Source of the DNA: Deltaproteobacteria bacterium
GTDB lineage: Bacteria > Desulfobacterota > GWC2-55-46
Reading direction: 5' to 3'
Assembly (NCBI GenBank): GCA_016213015.1
Contig: JACRCE010000023.1
Coordinates: 1 to 50,479 of the forward strand
Length of the DNA: 50,479 nucleotides
Shown here: positions 15,561-23,393 of the stretch, in pieces
How the letters are laid out: every line of letters begins with the position of its first letter
How positions within the stretch are numbered: position 1 is the stretch's first letter
Program-made: the position numbers and the translations under genes
Notes under the pieces: generated by a model
Seen by the model: the letters and a program-made list of their open reading frames with translations, nothing else
What the model was told of the DNA's origin: nothing
Databases searched by the model: none

Positions 15561-16573
15561 GCTTTTTTAACCGCGTATTTTACAGGCAGGATACCGCTAT
15601 CGACGCGGATCAACGCGAACGACCATCCGGCGCGGGCGGCCTTGTCATGGCCGGCAGAGTCTTCAGACCGAGCATCTGGGCCGTAGGCGGCGGCAAGGGC
15701 GGCGTGGGGAAAAGCCTTGTCGCGGCCAATCTCGCCATCATGCTTACGCGGACGGGCAGGCGCGTGCTCCTCGTGGACGCGGACCTCGGCGCCTCGAACC
15801 TGCATACCTTCCTTGGAATCGAAGGCGCGTCAAAGACGCTTACGGACCTCCTTGCGGGGAAAGCGGCCGACCTCAAGAGCGTGGCCAACAGGACGCTCGT
15901 GCCCAATCTCGATCTCGTAAGCGGCGCGCAGGACTCTCTCGACGCCGCGGAATACGCGGCTGGCCGGCTTTGCGCGGCGCTCAGGGGCAGCTCCGGCTAT
16001 GACGTGGCGCTCCTCGACATGGGGCCTGGAACTTCGCCGAGCATCCTCGACCTCTTTTTGACGGCGGACAACGGGATACTGCTTACGACGCCGGAGCCTA
16101 CCTCCGTGGAAAACACCTACAGGTTCTTGAAATCCCTGTTCCTCAGAAGGATGAAAAATATCCTGAACGGACAGGAAGCCGGGCCGTCGAGAGCGTTGCT
16201 CGAAAAGGCGCTTCAGGGCAGGTCTCTCGGCGAGGTCAAGACCATCTCAGACATACTGGCGAAGATGAAGACGCCGGGCTCGGACCGCCAAAACTTCCTA
16301 GGAGACGCGCAGTTGTCCATAATAGTCAACCAGACGCGCTCCATCGAGGACAAACGCATCGGCCCGTCCATGATGAAGGCCGGAAGCGATTACTTCGGCG
16401 TCGAGATAAATCATCTCGGGGACATCCTGTTTGAAGACAGCGTACCGGAGTCCGTTCGCAAAAGGAGGCCGTTGGCGCTGCACTACGGCTCCTCCGGCGC
16501 CGCAATGGCCATGGAAGTATGCCTCAAGAATCTTTTGAGCCGCGACGGACGCTCAAGGCGCGGACGCGCCTGA
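15557..16573 (+). CDS. MinD/ParA-family P-loop ATPase
   Basis: The 338-residue protein has a deviant Walker A (GGGKGGVGKS, 44-53), the segment VLLVDADLGASNLHTFLG (about 70-87) and a Walker-B-like LLDMGPG. This places it with the MinD/FlhG-like ATPases rather than with tyrosine kinases: no C-terminal tyrosine cluster is present. The first 40 residues are a variable tail. It overlaps the chain-length gene by ATGA and precedes a true BY-kinase, so two related ATPases sit in tandem. A role in placing or assembling the EPS machinery at a cell site is possible but inferred. Confidence 0.82.
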   Translation: MSFFNRVFYRQDTAIDADQRERPSGAGGLVMAGRVFRPSIWAVGGGKGGVGKSLVAANLAIMLTRTGRRVLLVDADLGASNLHTFLGIEGASKTLTDLLAGKAADLKSVANRTLVPNLDLVSGAQDSLDAAEYAAGRLCAALRGSSGYDVALLDMGPGTSPSILDLFLTADNGILLTTPEPTSVENTYRFLKSLFLRRMKNILNGQEAGPSRALLEKALQGRSLGEVKTISDILAKMKTPGSDRQNFLGDAQLSIIVNQTRSIEDKRIGPSMMKAGSDYFGVEINHLGDILFEDSVPESVRKRRPLALHYGSSGAAMAMEVCLKNLLSRDGRSRRGRA

Positions 16574-16581
16574 CGATAAGG

Positions 16582-17571
16582 ATGAACGACGCAATGATAA
16601 AAAACTACTACGCCCTGCTCAACGTCGAGCAAGGGGCAAGCATAAACGATATAGAACGCGCATACAAACAGATCGCGGGGCGGCTTGAGGGGGAGGAGGC
16701 CGGCCTCTACTCGCTTTATACGAGGGACGAGAAGCAAACTCTCCTCGCCGATCTGGCCGAGGCGCACCGGACCCTTTCCGACGGCGAAAGGAAAAAGGCT
16801 TATGACGCGGCGCTGGCCTCGGCCTCTGCCGTCTCCGGCGTCGAGGAGCTTCATGGAGGCATGGAGGTCAAACCCTTCCTGCCGGAAGAGTCGAGCGCGC
16901 CCGGCCACGACACGTTCGGATTCCGCCGCCCCCTTGCCGTGCTTGGCAGCACGGACCCGATGGTGGCGGAACAGTACAGGATACTCTACACCAAGATCGA
17001 CAAGATTGCCCTGAGGGACTCGGCCAAGGTGTTCGCTATAACGAGCGCGGTAAAGGGCGAGGGTAAATCGCAGACGGCCCTTAACCTGTCCTATCTCATC
17101 GCCAAGGAGCTTAAGAAAAAAACGATCCTCGTGGAATGCGACATGCGAAAGCCTTCCACCGTAATCAAGTTCATGGACTCGGCGGTAAGATACGGCCTGT
17201 CGGACGTTCTCAAGGACGGACTCGACCCAATGAGCGTTGCGATGAAACTCCGCGACGCGAACCTGTATGTGCTCCCGGCCGGGGTTCACGACGACGCCAC
17301 GACGGGCATACTCGGCTCCACTGCCATGAAAAGGCTCATCAATACCCTCAAGACGGAGTTCGACTATGTAATAGTGGACTCCCCGCCAGTGCTGCCTCTG
17401 GTGGACATGAACATCATCTCCGGTTTTGTGGACGCGCTGCTGGTGGTCGTAAGGGCCGGAAAGACCCCCAAGGACATCGTCATAAAGGCCGTCCATTCCC
17501 TGCCCGCGGAAAAGATAGCCGGCATTATCTTCAACGGCGCGGAGACCAAGCTCGGCAAGTATTATTACTGA
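16582..17571 (+). CDS. Bacterial tyrosine kinase (BY-kinase) with J-like N-terminal domain
   Basis: The 329-residue protein ends in a CpsD/Wzc-type kinase domain: Walker A SAVKGEGKSQ (155-164), Walker A' ILVECDMRKP (182-191), Walker B VIVDSPP (263-269), and the tail GKYYY whose three tyrosines are candidate autophosphorylation sites. Residues 9-76 read like a DnaJ J-domain (YYALLNVEQGASINDIERAY, then EAHRTLSDGERKKAYDAAL), but the HPD motif is missing and the loop is long. This J-like/BY-kinase fusion is unusual. The start at 16582 is chosen; an earlier ATG (16519) lies inside the previous gene, and 16594 is an alternative. It would control the Wzz-like protein by phosphorylation. Confidence 0.85.
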   Translation: MNDAMIKNYYALLNVEQGASINDIERAYKQIAGRLEGEEAGLYSLYTRDEKQTLLADLAEAHRTLSDGERKKAYDAALASASAVSGVEELHGGMEVKPFLPEESSAPGHDTFGFRRPLAVLGSTDPMVAEQYRILYTKIDKIALRDSAKVFAITSAVKGEGKSQTALNLSYLIAKELKKKTILVECDMRKPSTVIKFMDSAVRYGLSDVLKDGLDPMSVAMKLRDANLYVLPAGVHDDATTGILGSTAMKRLINTLKTEFDYVIVDSPPVLPLVDMNIISGFVDALLVVVRAGKTPKDIVIKAVHSLPAEKIAGIIFNGAETKLGKYYY

Positions 17572-17650
17572 TAGGCCGATAGGCCGATAGGCTGTTAGAC
17601 GGCAGGCTGTTATGACTACAGTCTATCATGCCGACGGCCTATCGGCCTAA
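17572..17650. repeat. Long inverted repeat between kinase and sugar transferase genes
   Basis: TAGGCCGATAGGC repeats directly after the kinase stop and pairs with GCCTATCGGCCTA at 17637-17649. Further imperfect pairing (GTTAGACGGCAGG with the middle section) extends the stem. Only a short A-run follows, so termination on this strand is unlikely; it may be an RNA-stability or attenuation structure. Confidence 0.5.
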
Positions 17651-17663
17651 AAAGGCGAGATCG

Positions 17664-19058
17664 ATGTCGAACCAGTCGGGAAAAAAACAGACCCATACGG
17701 TCATGATTGTATGGACGTCCGAAGCGCTGGTCATCTTCCTCGCGGCGCTTCTGGCCGCATACCTGCGCTTTTACTTCACCAAGATCAGCATCGTGGTCTA
17801 CGACCCGTTCCTTGTCAAGACGCTCGTGCTGACAATCATCTATATCATCGTCCTGCACGCCATGCGCCTGTATATGCCGGACATGTACCGGCCCGACCGC
17901 ACAATGCTCATTCGTCTTGTGCAGGCCACCGCGATATCCACCATCGCGCTGCTCATCGTGTTCTACGTCGTGCCGTCGCTTAAGGCATGGCGCGGCATTT
18001 TGCTGTTTCATACCATACTGCTGCCATGCGCCATCCTGCTGTGGAGGCTTGTCGTAACCCGCGTATTCAAGATTGAGCTGCCTAGGAAAAACGTTCTCAT
18101 AATAGGCTCAGGGAGGCTCGCCAAAAAAATCGGCGAGGAGATATGCGGAGACTCATCCCTCGGCCTGCGTCTTGCCGGCTTCATAGACGACAACCCTGAC
18201 AAGCTCGGACTGTCGCTCGTAAATCCCGGCGTCATAGGCGGATACGGCGATATAAACAGGCTCTCCAACGCCGAACACATAGACACCATCATAGTGGCCC
18301 TTCCCGACAAGCGCGCAAAACTGCCCATGAGCGCCCTTCTCGACTGCAAGCTGCAAGGCATCCACGTGGAAGAAGGCGAGACCTTCAATGAGCGCGTTAC
18401 GGGCAAGATACCTCTGGATCATCTCAAGCCGAGCTGGATGGTCTTTTCGGACGGCTTCAAGTCGTTGAGGTCAAGGAAGATATTGAAGCGCGTGCTCGAT
18501 CTTTTCATGGCCTTCCTGATGCTGACGGCCGCGTTGCCGCTCATGGTCGTTACGGCCATAATTATAAAACTCACGTCGAAAGGGCCGATCATATTCAAGC
18601 AGGTGCGGGTCGGCGAGAACGGAGGGAACTTCGACATATACAAGTTCCGTTCCATGCGCCAAGACGCCGAGGCCGGAACGGGCCCGGTCTGGGCCGGCGC
18701 AAGCGACGCGAGGACAACGCTCATCGGCCGCCTCATACGGCTCACCCGCATAGACGAACTGCCTCAGATAGTCAACGTCATAAAGGGCGACATGAGCTTT
18801 GTCGGCCCAAGACCGGAGAGACCGTTCTTCGTATTGAAGCTTCGGGAGGTCATCCCGTACTACGAGATGCGCACCGTCGTAAAGCCGGGCATCACCGGCT
18901 GGGCGCAGATAAAATATCCCTACGGCGCCAACGTACAGGACGCGCTGGAAAAACTCCAGTACGACATATACTACATAAAGAACATGTCCCCTCTCCTCGA
19001 CTTCATGATATTCGTCATGACGGTAAGGGTCGTGCTGACCGGAAAAGGGGCGCGCTGA
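17664..19058 (+). CDS. Undecaprenyl-phosphate sugar phosphotransferase (EpsB-type), XrtA-associated
   Basis: This enzyme starts the repeat unit by moving a sugar-1-phosphate from a UDP-sugar onto undecaprenyl phosphate. Four hydrophobic helices lie in the N-terminal region (about 12-135). A Rossmann-like CoA-binding domain comes next (NVLIIGSGRLAKKIGEEI), then another helix and the bacterial sugar transferase domain with KFRSMRQDAE, GDMSFVGPRPERP and PGITGWAQIKYPYG. Start at 17664 follows AAAGGCGAG; an upstream ATG at 17628 lies in the inverted repeat. At 464 residues it matches the family known from exosortase-linked EPS loci. Confidence 0.94.
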   Translation: MSNQSGKKQTHTVMIVWTSEALVIFLAALLAAYLRFYFTKISIVVYDPFLVKTLVLTIIYIIVLHAMRLYMPDMYRPDRTMLIRLVQATAISTIALLIVFYVVPSLKAWRGILLFHTILLPCAILLWRLVVTRVFKIELPRKNVLIIGSGRLAKKIGEEICGDSSLGLRLAGFIDDNPDKLGLSLVNPGVIGGYGDINRLSNAEHIDTIIVALPDKRAKLPMSALLDCKLQGIHVEEGETFNERVTGKIPLDHLKPSWMVFSDGFKSLRSRKILKRVLDLFMAFLMLTAALPLMVVTAIIIKLTSKGPIIFKQVRVGENGGNFDIYKFRSMRQDAEAGTGPVWAGASDARTTLIGRLIRLTRIDELPQIVNVIKGDMSFVGPRPERPFFVLKLREVIPYYEMRTVVKPGITGWAQIKYPYGANVQDALEKLQYDIYYIKNMSPLLDFMIFVMTVRVVLTGKGAR

Positions 19059-19069
19059 GGCGCGGTGGG

Positions 19070-19570
19070 ATGCTCAACTGGTACCTGCTTTACACCAAGC
19101 CCAAGCACGAAGACGCGGTATCGATACTGCTCGCGGGCGCGGGCTTCAAGGTCTTGAATCCCAAACTCCGTGAGAGAAGATACGTCAGAAGGAAGCTCAT
19201 GGACGTCGTGGCGCCCCTGTTCCCGTGTTATCTGTTCGTCAGATTCGACGACCCTCTGGATAATCCCAGCGACTATCGCCTCATAAGATACACCAGAGGC
19301 GTCAAAAAGGTGGTGGGCGTGGAAGGCATCCCGACCGCGGCGCCGGACGCGATGATACGGGAGATAGAGGAACGGATGTCGGGCGGACTAATTACGATAA
19401 GTCAACATGCCTTCAACGAGGGAGACGCCGTGCATATAAAGGGCGGACACCTTGAAGGCCTTAGCGCGGTCTTTGAAAGGCCGCTCAAAGGAACGGAGCG
19501 GGTCAGCATACTCCTCAAGACCCTGAACGCGCGCGTGGTCGTTGATATGGCCTTGCTTGAAAAAGATTAG
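19070..19570 (+). CDS. NusG-family specialised antiterminator (RfaH/UpxY-like)
   Basis: The 166-residue protein has a NusG N-terminal domain (MLNWYLLYTKPKHEDAVSIL, FPCYLFVRFD) and a C-terminal KOW-like domain (FNEGDAVHIKGGHLEGLSA). It lacks the extended features of housekeeping NusG and lies inside the EPS locus, which is typical of RfaH/LoaP/UpxY paralogues that suppress termination in long polysaccharide operons. It starts 12 bases after the sugar transferase. Just downstream is GGCGGTAGC (19730-19738), identical to the core of the RfaH-recruiting ops element. The long set of rightward genes that follows is the probable target. Confidence 0.9.
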   Translation: MLNWYLLYTKPKHEDAVSILLAGAGFKVLNPKLRERRYVRRKLMDVVAPLFPCYLFVRFDDPLDNPSDYRLIRYTRGVKKVVGVEGIPTAAPDAMIREIEERMSGGLITISQHAFNEGDAVHIKGGHLEGLSAVFERPLKGTERVSILLKTLNARVVVDMALLEKD

Positions 19571-19620
19571 AGGCCGCGTAGTGATTTGACGAAGGAAAGA
19601 TGGTAAGGCAGTACGAAGGA

Positions 19621-19652
19621 CGCCGCCCTTGTGCAAGGGCGTGGATTGAAAC
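19621..19652 (+). repeat. Single CRISPR-repeat-like sequence (type I-C style)
   Basis: The 32-base stretch contains the hairpin GCCCTTG-TG-CAAGGGC and ends GTGGATTGAAAC, the ending typical of type I-C (and some other type I) CRISPR repeats. No second copy, spacer pattern or cas gene was found here, so it is not an array. Confidence 0.55.
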
Positions 19653-19729
19653 AACGAAGCAAGACGCAAGTGTTCAACTCTCCAAATAGCCGTAAAACAA
19701 CGGGCGCAAACGCGGCTTTGCACCTGAAT

Positions 19730-19738
19730 GGCGGTAGC
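19730..19738 (+). promoter_or_regulatory. ops-like element for RfaH-type antitermination
   Basis: GGCGGTAGC matches the first nine bases of the Escherichia coli ops element (GGCGGTAGCGT). It lies in the untranslated gap between the NusG-like gene and the deacetylase-exosortase operon and is followed at once by a strong hairpin. Nine-base matches are expected by chance at a low but not negligible rate in 50 kb, so placement is the main support. Confidence 0.45.
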
Positions 19739-19742
19739 CCGC

Positions 19743-19766
19743 CCGCCTTTCTTAAAAGAAAGGCGG
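19743..19766. repeat. Strong hairpin following the ops-like sequence
   Basis: CCGCCTTTCTT and AAGAAAGGCGG are perfectly complementary around AA. A second set (CCCCCGA...TCGGGGG, about 19768-19792) and a third (CCTCTACCCCAAGGGGAGAGG, 19825-19845) follow. The 311-base gap 19571-19881 thus holds a CRISPR-like repeat, an ops-like site and three hairpins but no gene. Confidence 0.6.
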
Positions 19767-19881
19767 CCCCCCCGATAGAGACATTCGGGGGCAGGCCCCG
19801 AACTTTATATCCCCCTCACCCTGCCCTCTACCCCAAGGGGAGAGGAGAAATGGAATTGCTCATCACTGCGAGGCAAGCGCC

Positions 19882-20742
19882 ATGCTGAACGCGCTTACCA
19901 TAGACGTCGAAGACTACTACATGGTCTCGGCCTTCACGGACGTAGTGAAGTTCGAGGACTGGCCTAACTTTGAAAGCAGGGTCGAGATGAACACGTTAAG
20001 GCTTCTTGACCTGCTCGCAAGGACGAACGTCAAGGCGACCTTCTTCGTACTCGGCTGGGTTGCCGAGCGGCACCCCGGCCTTATAAAAGAGATACACAAG
20101 GCCGGACACGAACTTGCAAGCCACGGCTACAGACACCAACTCGTATACGACCAGAACGAGGCGGAGTTCGGCGCCAACGTCGGGAGGTCGAAAAAAACGA
20201 TTGAAGACATAAGCGGAGAGGCCGTAACCGGATTTCGCGCGGCAAGCTACTCCATAACCAAGCGCTCGCTATGGGCGCTCGACGTGCTTGCCGCTGAAGG
20301 CTTCAGATACGATTCAAGCATCTTCCCCATATATCACGACAGATACGGCTACCCTGAATTCTCACGATTTCCGGTCAACGTCGGCTCGAACGGCGCCCGC
20401 ATATTGGAGATACCGCCCTCGACGATCAAACTGCTCGGCAGGAACGTCCCGATCGCCGGCGGCGGGTATCTGAGGATGTTCCCGCTCCAATTTCTCGAAT
20501 GGGGCATCAAGTCGCTCAACAAGAAGGAACGACAGAGCGCGGTCATATACCTTCACCCGTGGGAGATAGACCCTGATCAGCCGAGGATAAACGGCGGACG
20601 GCTGTCGGTCATACGCCACAACATGAACACGCATAAGACGTTAGCCAGACTTACCCGGCTTTTGAAAAACTTCCGGTTCGCGCCGATGCGCGACGTCTTC
20701 GCCGACGCCCTATCGTCCGAATCGCCGAATCCGCTGAAATAA
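19882..20742 (+). CDS. Polysaccharide deacetylase, XrtA/PEP-CTERM locus type
   Basis: The 286-residue NodB-like enzyme probably removes N-acetyl groups from the exported glycan or a precursor. The metal-binding and catalytic residues are in TIDVEDYY (D8, D11) and SHGYRH (H81, H85). ATFFVLGWVAERHP, GFRAASYSI and YLHPWEID are the further family motifs and match the subfamily found with exosortase A. No signal peptide is seen, so it may act in the cytoplasm, as is usual for this subfamily. It starts 12 bases before the exosortase gene region and leads the post-antiterminator operon. Confidence 0.93.
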   Translation: MLNALTIDVEDYYMVSAFTDVVKFEDWPNFESRVEMNTLRLLDLLARTNVKATFFVLGWVAERHPGLIKEIHKAGHELASHGYRHQLVYDQNEAEFGANVGRSKKTIEDISGEAVTGFRAASYSITKRSLWALDVLAAEGFRYDSSIFPIYHDRYGYPEFSRFPVNVGSNGARILEIPPSTIKLLGRNVPIAGGGYLRMFPLQFLEWGIKSLNKKERQSAVIYLHPWEIDPDQPRINGGRLSVIRHNMNTHKTLARLTRLLKNFRFAPMRDVFADALSSESPNPLK

Positions 20743-20753
20743 AAGATCAACCG

Positions 20754-22259
20754 ATGACAACGACAACTACAACGCAACGGCGCGTCCAATGGACGCTTGC
20801 GGCCATGATAACCGCGGCCTTCTTCTTCGCTTACGCAAAGGCGTTCGGAACGCTCGCATGGGCATGGTGGGACAACACGGTTTACTCGCACGGCTTTCTC
20901 GTCCCGCTCATAAGCGCCTATCTCGTCTATGCCGGAAAAAACTCGCTCAAGGGCATTACGGCATCTCCCTCGTATCTTTCCGGTTTGGGCGTCTTCCTGT
21001 CCGGGATCGCGATGCTCATCGCGGGAGAGGCCGCCGGGGTCATGGTCGTGCAGGAGTTGTCCATCGTCGTTACGCTTGCCGGCGCGATTGCCCTCGTATT
21101 CGGCATGAATCTTCTAAGGCTCATGTGGCTGCCCGTCGCGTATCTCCTCTTCATGCTCAGGTTCTGGGAGTTGATCACCGCGCATCTGCACTACCCGTTC
21201 CAGAACCTTTCGGCCTCGCTCGGCGCGAAGATATTGAGCCTCGTCGGGATTCCGGCATACCGTAATGGAATATTCATCGAACTGCCGAATATAACGCTTG
21301 AGGTGGCCGAGGTCTGCAGCGGGGTAAACTACCTCATCTCCGTGCTCGCCATAGGCATTCCGCTTGCCTGCCTTACGTTGAAGAGTATGCCGAAAAGATT
21401 GCTTCTCGTGTTCGGCGGCCTCATCATAGCCGGACTGGCGAACGCATTGAGGGTGGCGCTCATAGGCGTTCTCGCCCGATACAACGTGTCGGAGGCCCTC
21501 CACGGCCCCGGACACGTCCTGCAGGCCATGTTCGTGGCCGTGATAGGATTCATCGCGCTCTTCATCGGCGCATGGGCGCTCTCGTCATGGGAGAAAAAAG
21601 GCGCAAAGAGAGACGCCGAAAAAGACGACGCAAGGGCGCCGCTCGATGCAGGCGCGCCGTTGCCGCGCCTTCTTATATTGCCGTCAATCATAACCGTATC
21701 CATGCTCATCCTCGCCGGCGCGCAGGTCAACCTCCACCAGCCTTCGCCGAGACCGTTGGAGCGCGGGCTTCAGACGCTTCCCTACGCGATCGGCCAATGG
21801 TCCGGCTTTGACGATACGGCGCGGCCTACGGAGGCAGAGGGCATCGGCGCCGACGCGGAGCTTTCGAGGACATACCGGAACGGTCCCTACGCCGTGAACG
21901 TCTACGTCGCCTACCTTGCCTCCCAGACGCAGGGCAAGGAGATTGTTAATTACAAGACCGCCTCGCTCGAAAGAGGCTCCCGGCCGGTAACGCTCGGCAT
22001 AACCGGCAACGACGCGGTAGAGGCAAGACTCAAGGTATCGCCCGAAAAAACCGGCCTCAAGACCGTTCTCTACTGGTACGATCTGAACGGCCGCGCCGTG
22101 TCCCAAAGGCACTTTGCAAAGGCGTATACCGCTTATGACGCGATATTCAACGACCGGACAAACGGCGCCGTCATAATAATTACAACGGATGACGTGGACG
22201 CGAGGGTAGAGACTTTCGCCGCTTCCCTCATCCCGGAGTTACGCCGGATACTCAGGTAG
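20754..22259 (+). CDS. xrtA: Exosortase A fused to EpsI domain
   Basis: Exosortase is an integral membrane transpeptidase that cuts and anchors proteins with a C-terminal PEP-CTERM signal. Residues 1-280 are multi-helix, with catalytic Cys188 (EVAEVCSGVNYL), Arg233 (ANALRVALIG) and His254 (GPGHVLQA). After a charged linker (281-300) and another helix comes a periplasmic EpsI-type domain (about 330-500; segments YAIGQWSG, NVYVAYLASQTQGKEI, VLYWYDLNG). The 501-residue XrtA-EpsI fusion is common in EPS-linked systems. No protein with a PEP-CTERM tail was found in this window, so substrates must be encoded elsewhere. Confidence 0.95.
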   Translation: MTTTTTTQRRVQWTLAAMITAAFFFAYAKAFGTLAWAWWDNTVYSHGFLVPLISAYLVYAGKNSLKGITASPSYLSGLGVFLSGIAMLIAGEAAGVMVVQELSIVVTLAGAIALVFGMNLLRLMWLPVAYLLFMLRFWELITAHLHYPFQNLSASLGAKILSLVGIPAYRNGIFIELPNITLEVAEVCSGVNYLISVLAIGIPLACLTLKSMPKRLLLVFGGLIIAGLANALRVALIGVLARYNVSEALHGPGHVLQAMFVAVIGFIALFIGAWALSSWEKKGAKRDAEKDDARAPLDAGAPLPRLLILPSIITVSMLILAGAQVNLHQPSPRPLERGLQTLPYAIGQWSGFDDTARPTEAEGIGADAELSRTYRNGPYAVNVYVAYLASQTQGKEIVNYKTASLERGSRPVTLGITGNDAVEARLKVSPEKTGLKTVLYWYDLNGRAVSQRHFAKAYTAYDAIFNDRTNGAVIIITTDDVDARVETFAASLIPELRRILR

Positions 22260-22274
22260 TCTCCAACTAAACCA

Positions 22275-23393
22275 ATGACTCAGGGCATCAGCGTGGAGAG
22301 GCTTACGACCATAGAGGGATTTTCCGCGATGCGCGGGGAATGGAACGGCCTCCTTGCCGCCTCGCCCGCGAATACCGTATTCCTGCGCTGGGAATGGCTC
22401 TTCGAGTGGTGGAAGGCATACGTCAACCCCGGACTTTCCCTGTCGATCATGCTTGTCAAAAAGAGCGGCGCGCTCATCGGCATAGGGCCGTTTTACCTGA
22501 CCAACGCCCGCATGATGTTCCTCGGCACAAAACATGGCTGTGTTATCTCGGAATACATGGACATCATATACAGGGAGGACGATTGCGACGAGGTAATCAG
22601 CGCGATAATCGCCTATACGGTCGAGAGCGGCCTATCTGAAATGCTGTTGGAAAATATTCCGTCCGACTCAACGTCTCTCCGGGCGCTTGAAAAATACGCG
22701 CAGACGAACAAACTCTCTTATCTGACCGCGGCGGAAAAGACAAGTCCTTATATAAAACTGCAGACGCCCTACTCCTTTGAGGAGTTCCTTGAGGAACGGG
22801 GCGCTTCCATCAGGCGCAAGATAAAAACGGAACAAAGAAAACTGTCGCGTTTGAGCGGCGTAGTAGTCAGAAGAACAAGCGGCGCGCATGAGCTTGACCG
22901 GGACTATGCCGAGCTTGTCAGACTTCACGGCGAACGCTGGAGCGGCAAAGGAACGAGCGGCGCCTTTTCAGACCCGCTCTTCTCGGCCTTTCATCGCGGG
23001 GTTTGCGGCTGGATGCTCGATTGCGGCTTTCTCGAACTGGGTTTCATATCCGTTTCAGGCAGGAATATCGCCGCCATCTACAACCTGAACTACAACGGCA
23101 AGGTCTACTTCTACCAGTCGGGAATGGACAAGGACTTCAACAGGAGCATGTCCCCGGGCCTCCTGTTGCACAGCTTAAGCATACGGGACGCGATAGACGC
23201 GGGGGCAACGGAGTACGACTTCATGATCGCCGGCCCCGGCGACGCATACAAGAAGACGTGGACCGACGATTACCATTGCCTCTGCGACGTATACATCGCA
23301 ACCCCCTGTATAATGAGAATCTACATGCTTACCAAGGGCGCCAAGGCAAGGATCAAGCGGCTGATAGAACGCCTTGGCGGAGCCCGGCATTGA
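22275..23393 (+). CDS. GNAT/FemAB-like acyltransferase (Acetyltransf_6 type)
   Basis: The 372-residue protein has the BcsL/CelD-like double-GNAT fold pattern: the N-terminal LRWEWLFEWWKAY, the central basic SIRRKIKTEQRKL and the C-terminal YNGKVYFYQSGMDKDF and TEYDFMIAGPGDAYKK. Such proteins transfer acyl or aminoacyl groups onto sugars or related acceptors. It lies 15 bases after the exosortase and overlaps the FemAB-like gene that follows. A more distant relative is at 42270-43376. Substrate unknown; decoration of the EPS is the natural guess. Confidence 0.82.
   Translation: MTQGISVERLTTIEGFSAMRGEWNGLLAASPANTVFLRWEWLFEWWKAYVNPGLSLSIMLVKKSGALIGIGPFYLTNARMMFLGTKHGCVISEYMDIIYREDDCDEVISAIIAYTVESGLSEMLLENIPSDSTSLRALEKYAQTNKLSYLTAAEKTSPYIKLQTPYSFEEFLEERGASIRRKIKTEQRKLSRLSGVVVRRTSGAHELDRDYAELVRLHGERWSGKGTSGAFSDPLFSAFHRGVCGWMLDCGFLELGFISVSGRNIAAIYNLNYNGKVYFYQSGMDKDFNRSMSPGLLLHSLSIRDAIDAGATEYDFMIAGPGDAYKKTWTDDYHCLCDVYIATPCIMRIYMLTKGAKARIKRLIERLGGARH

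Noticed and set aside
16483-17496. Long open frame (337 codons) on the minus strand opposite the tyrosine kinase
   Set aside because: It is antisense to a well-supported gene and has no recognisable domain or start signal; such frames are common opposite G+C-rich genes.
19621-19652. CRISPR array
   Set aside because: Only one repeat-like unit is present, with no second repeat, spacer spacing or cas gene nearby.
23003-23389. N-terminal extension of the FemAB-like protein
   Set aside because: The frame is open there but overlaps the previous gene entirely and does not resemble the family; TTG at 23390 gives the expected start.
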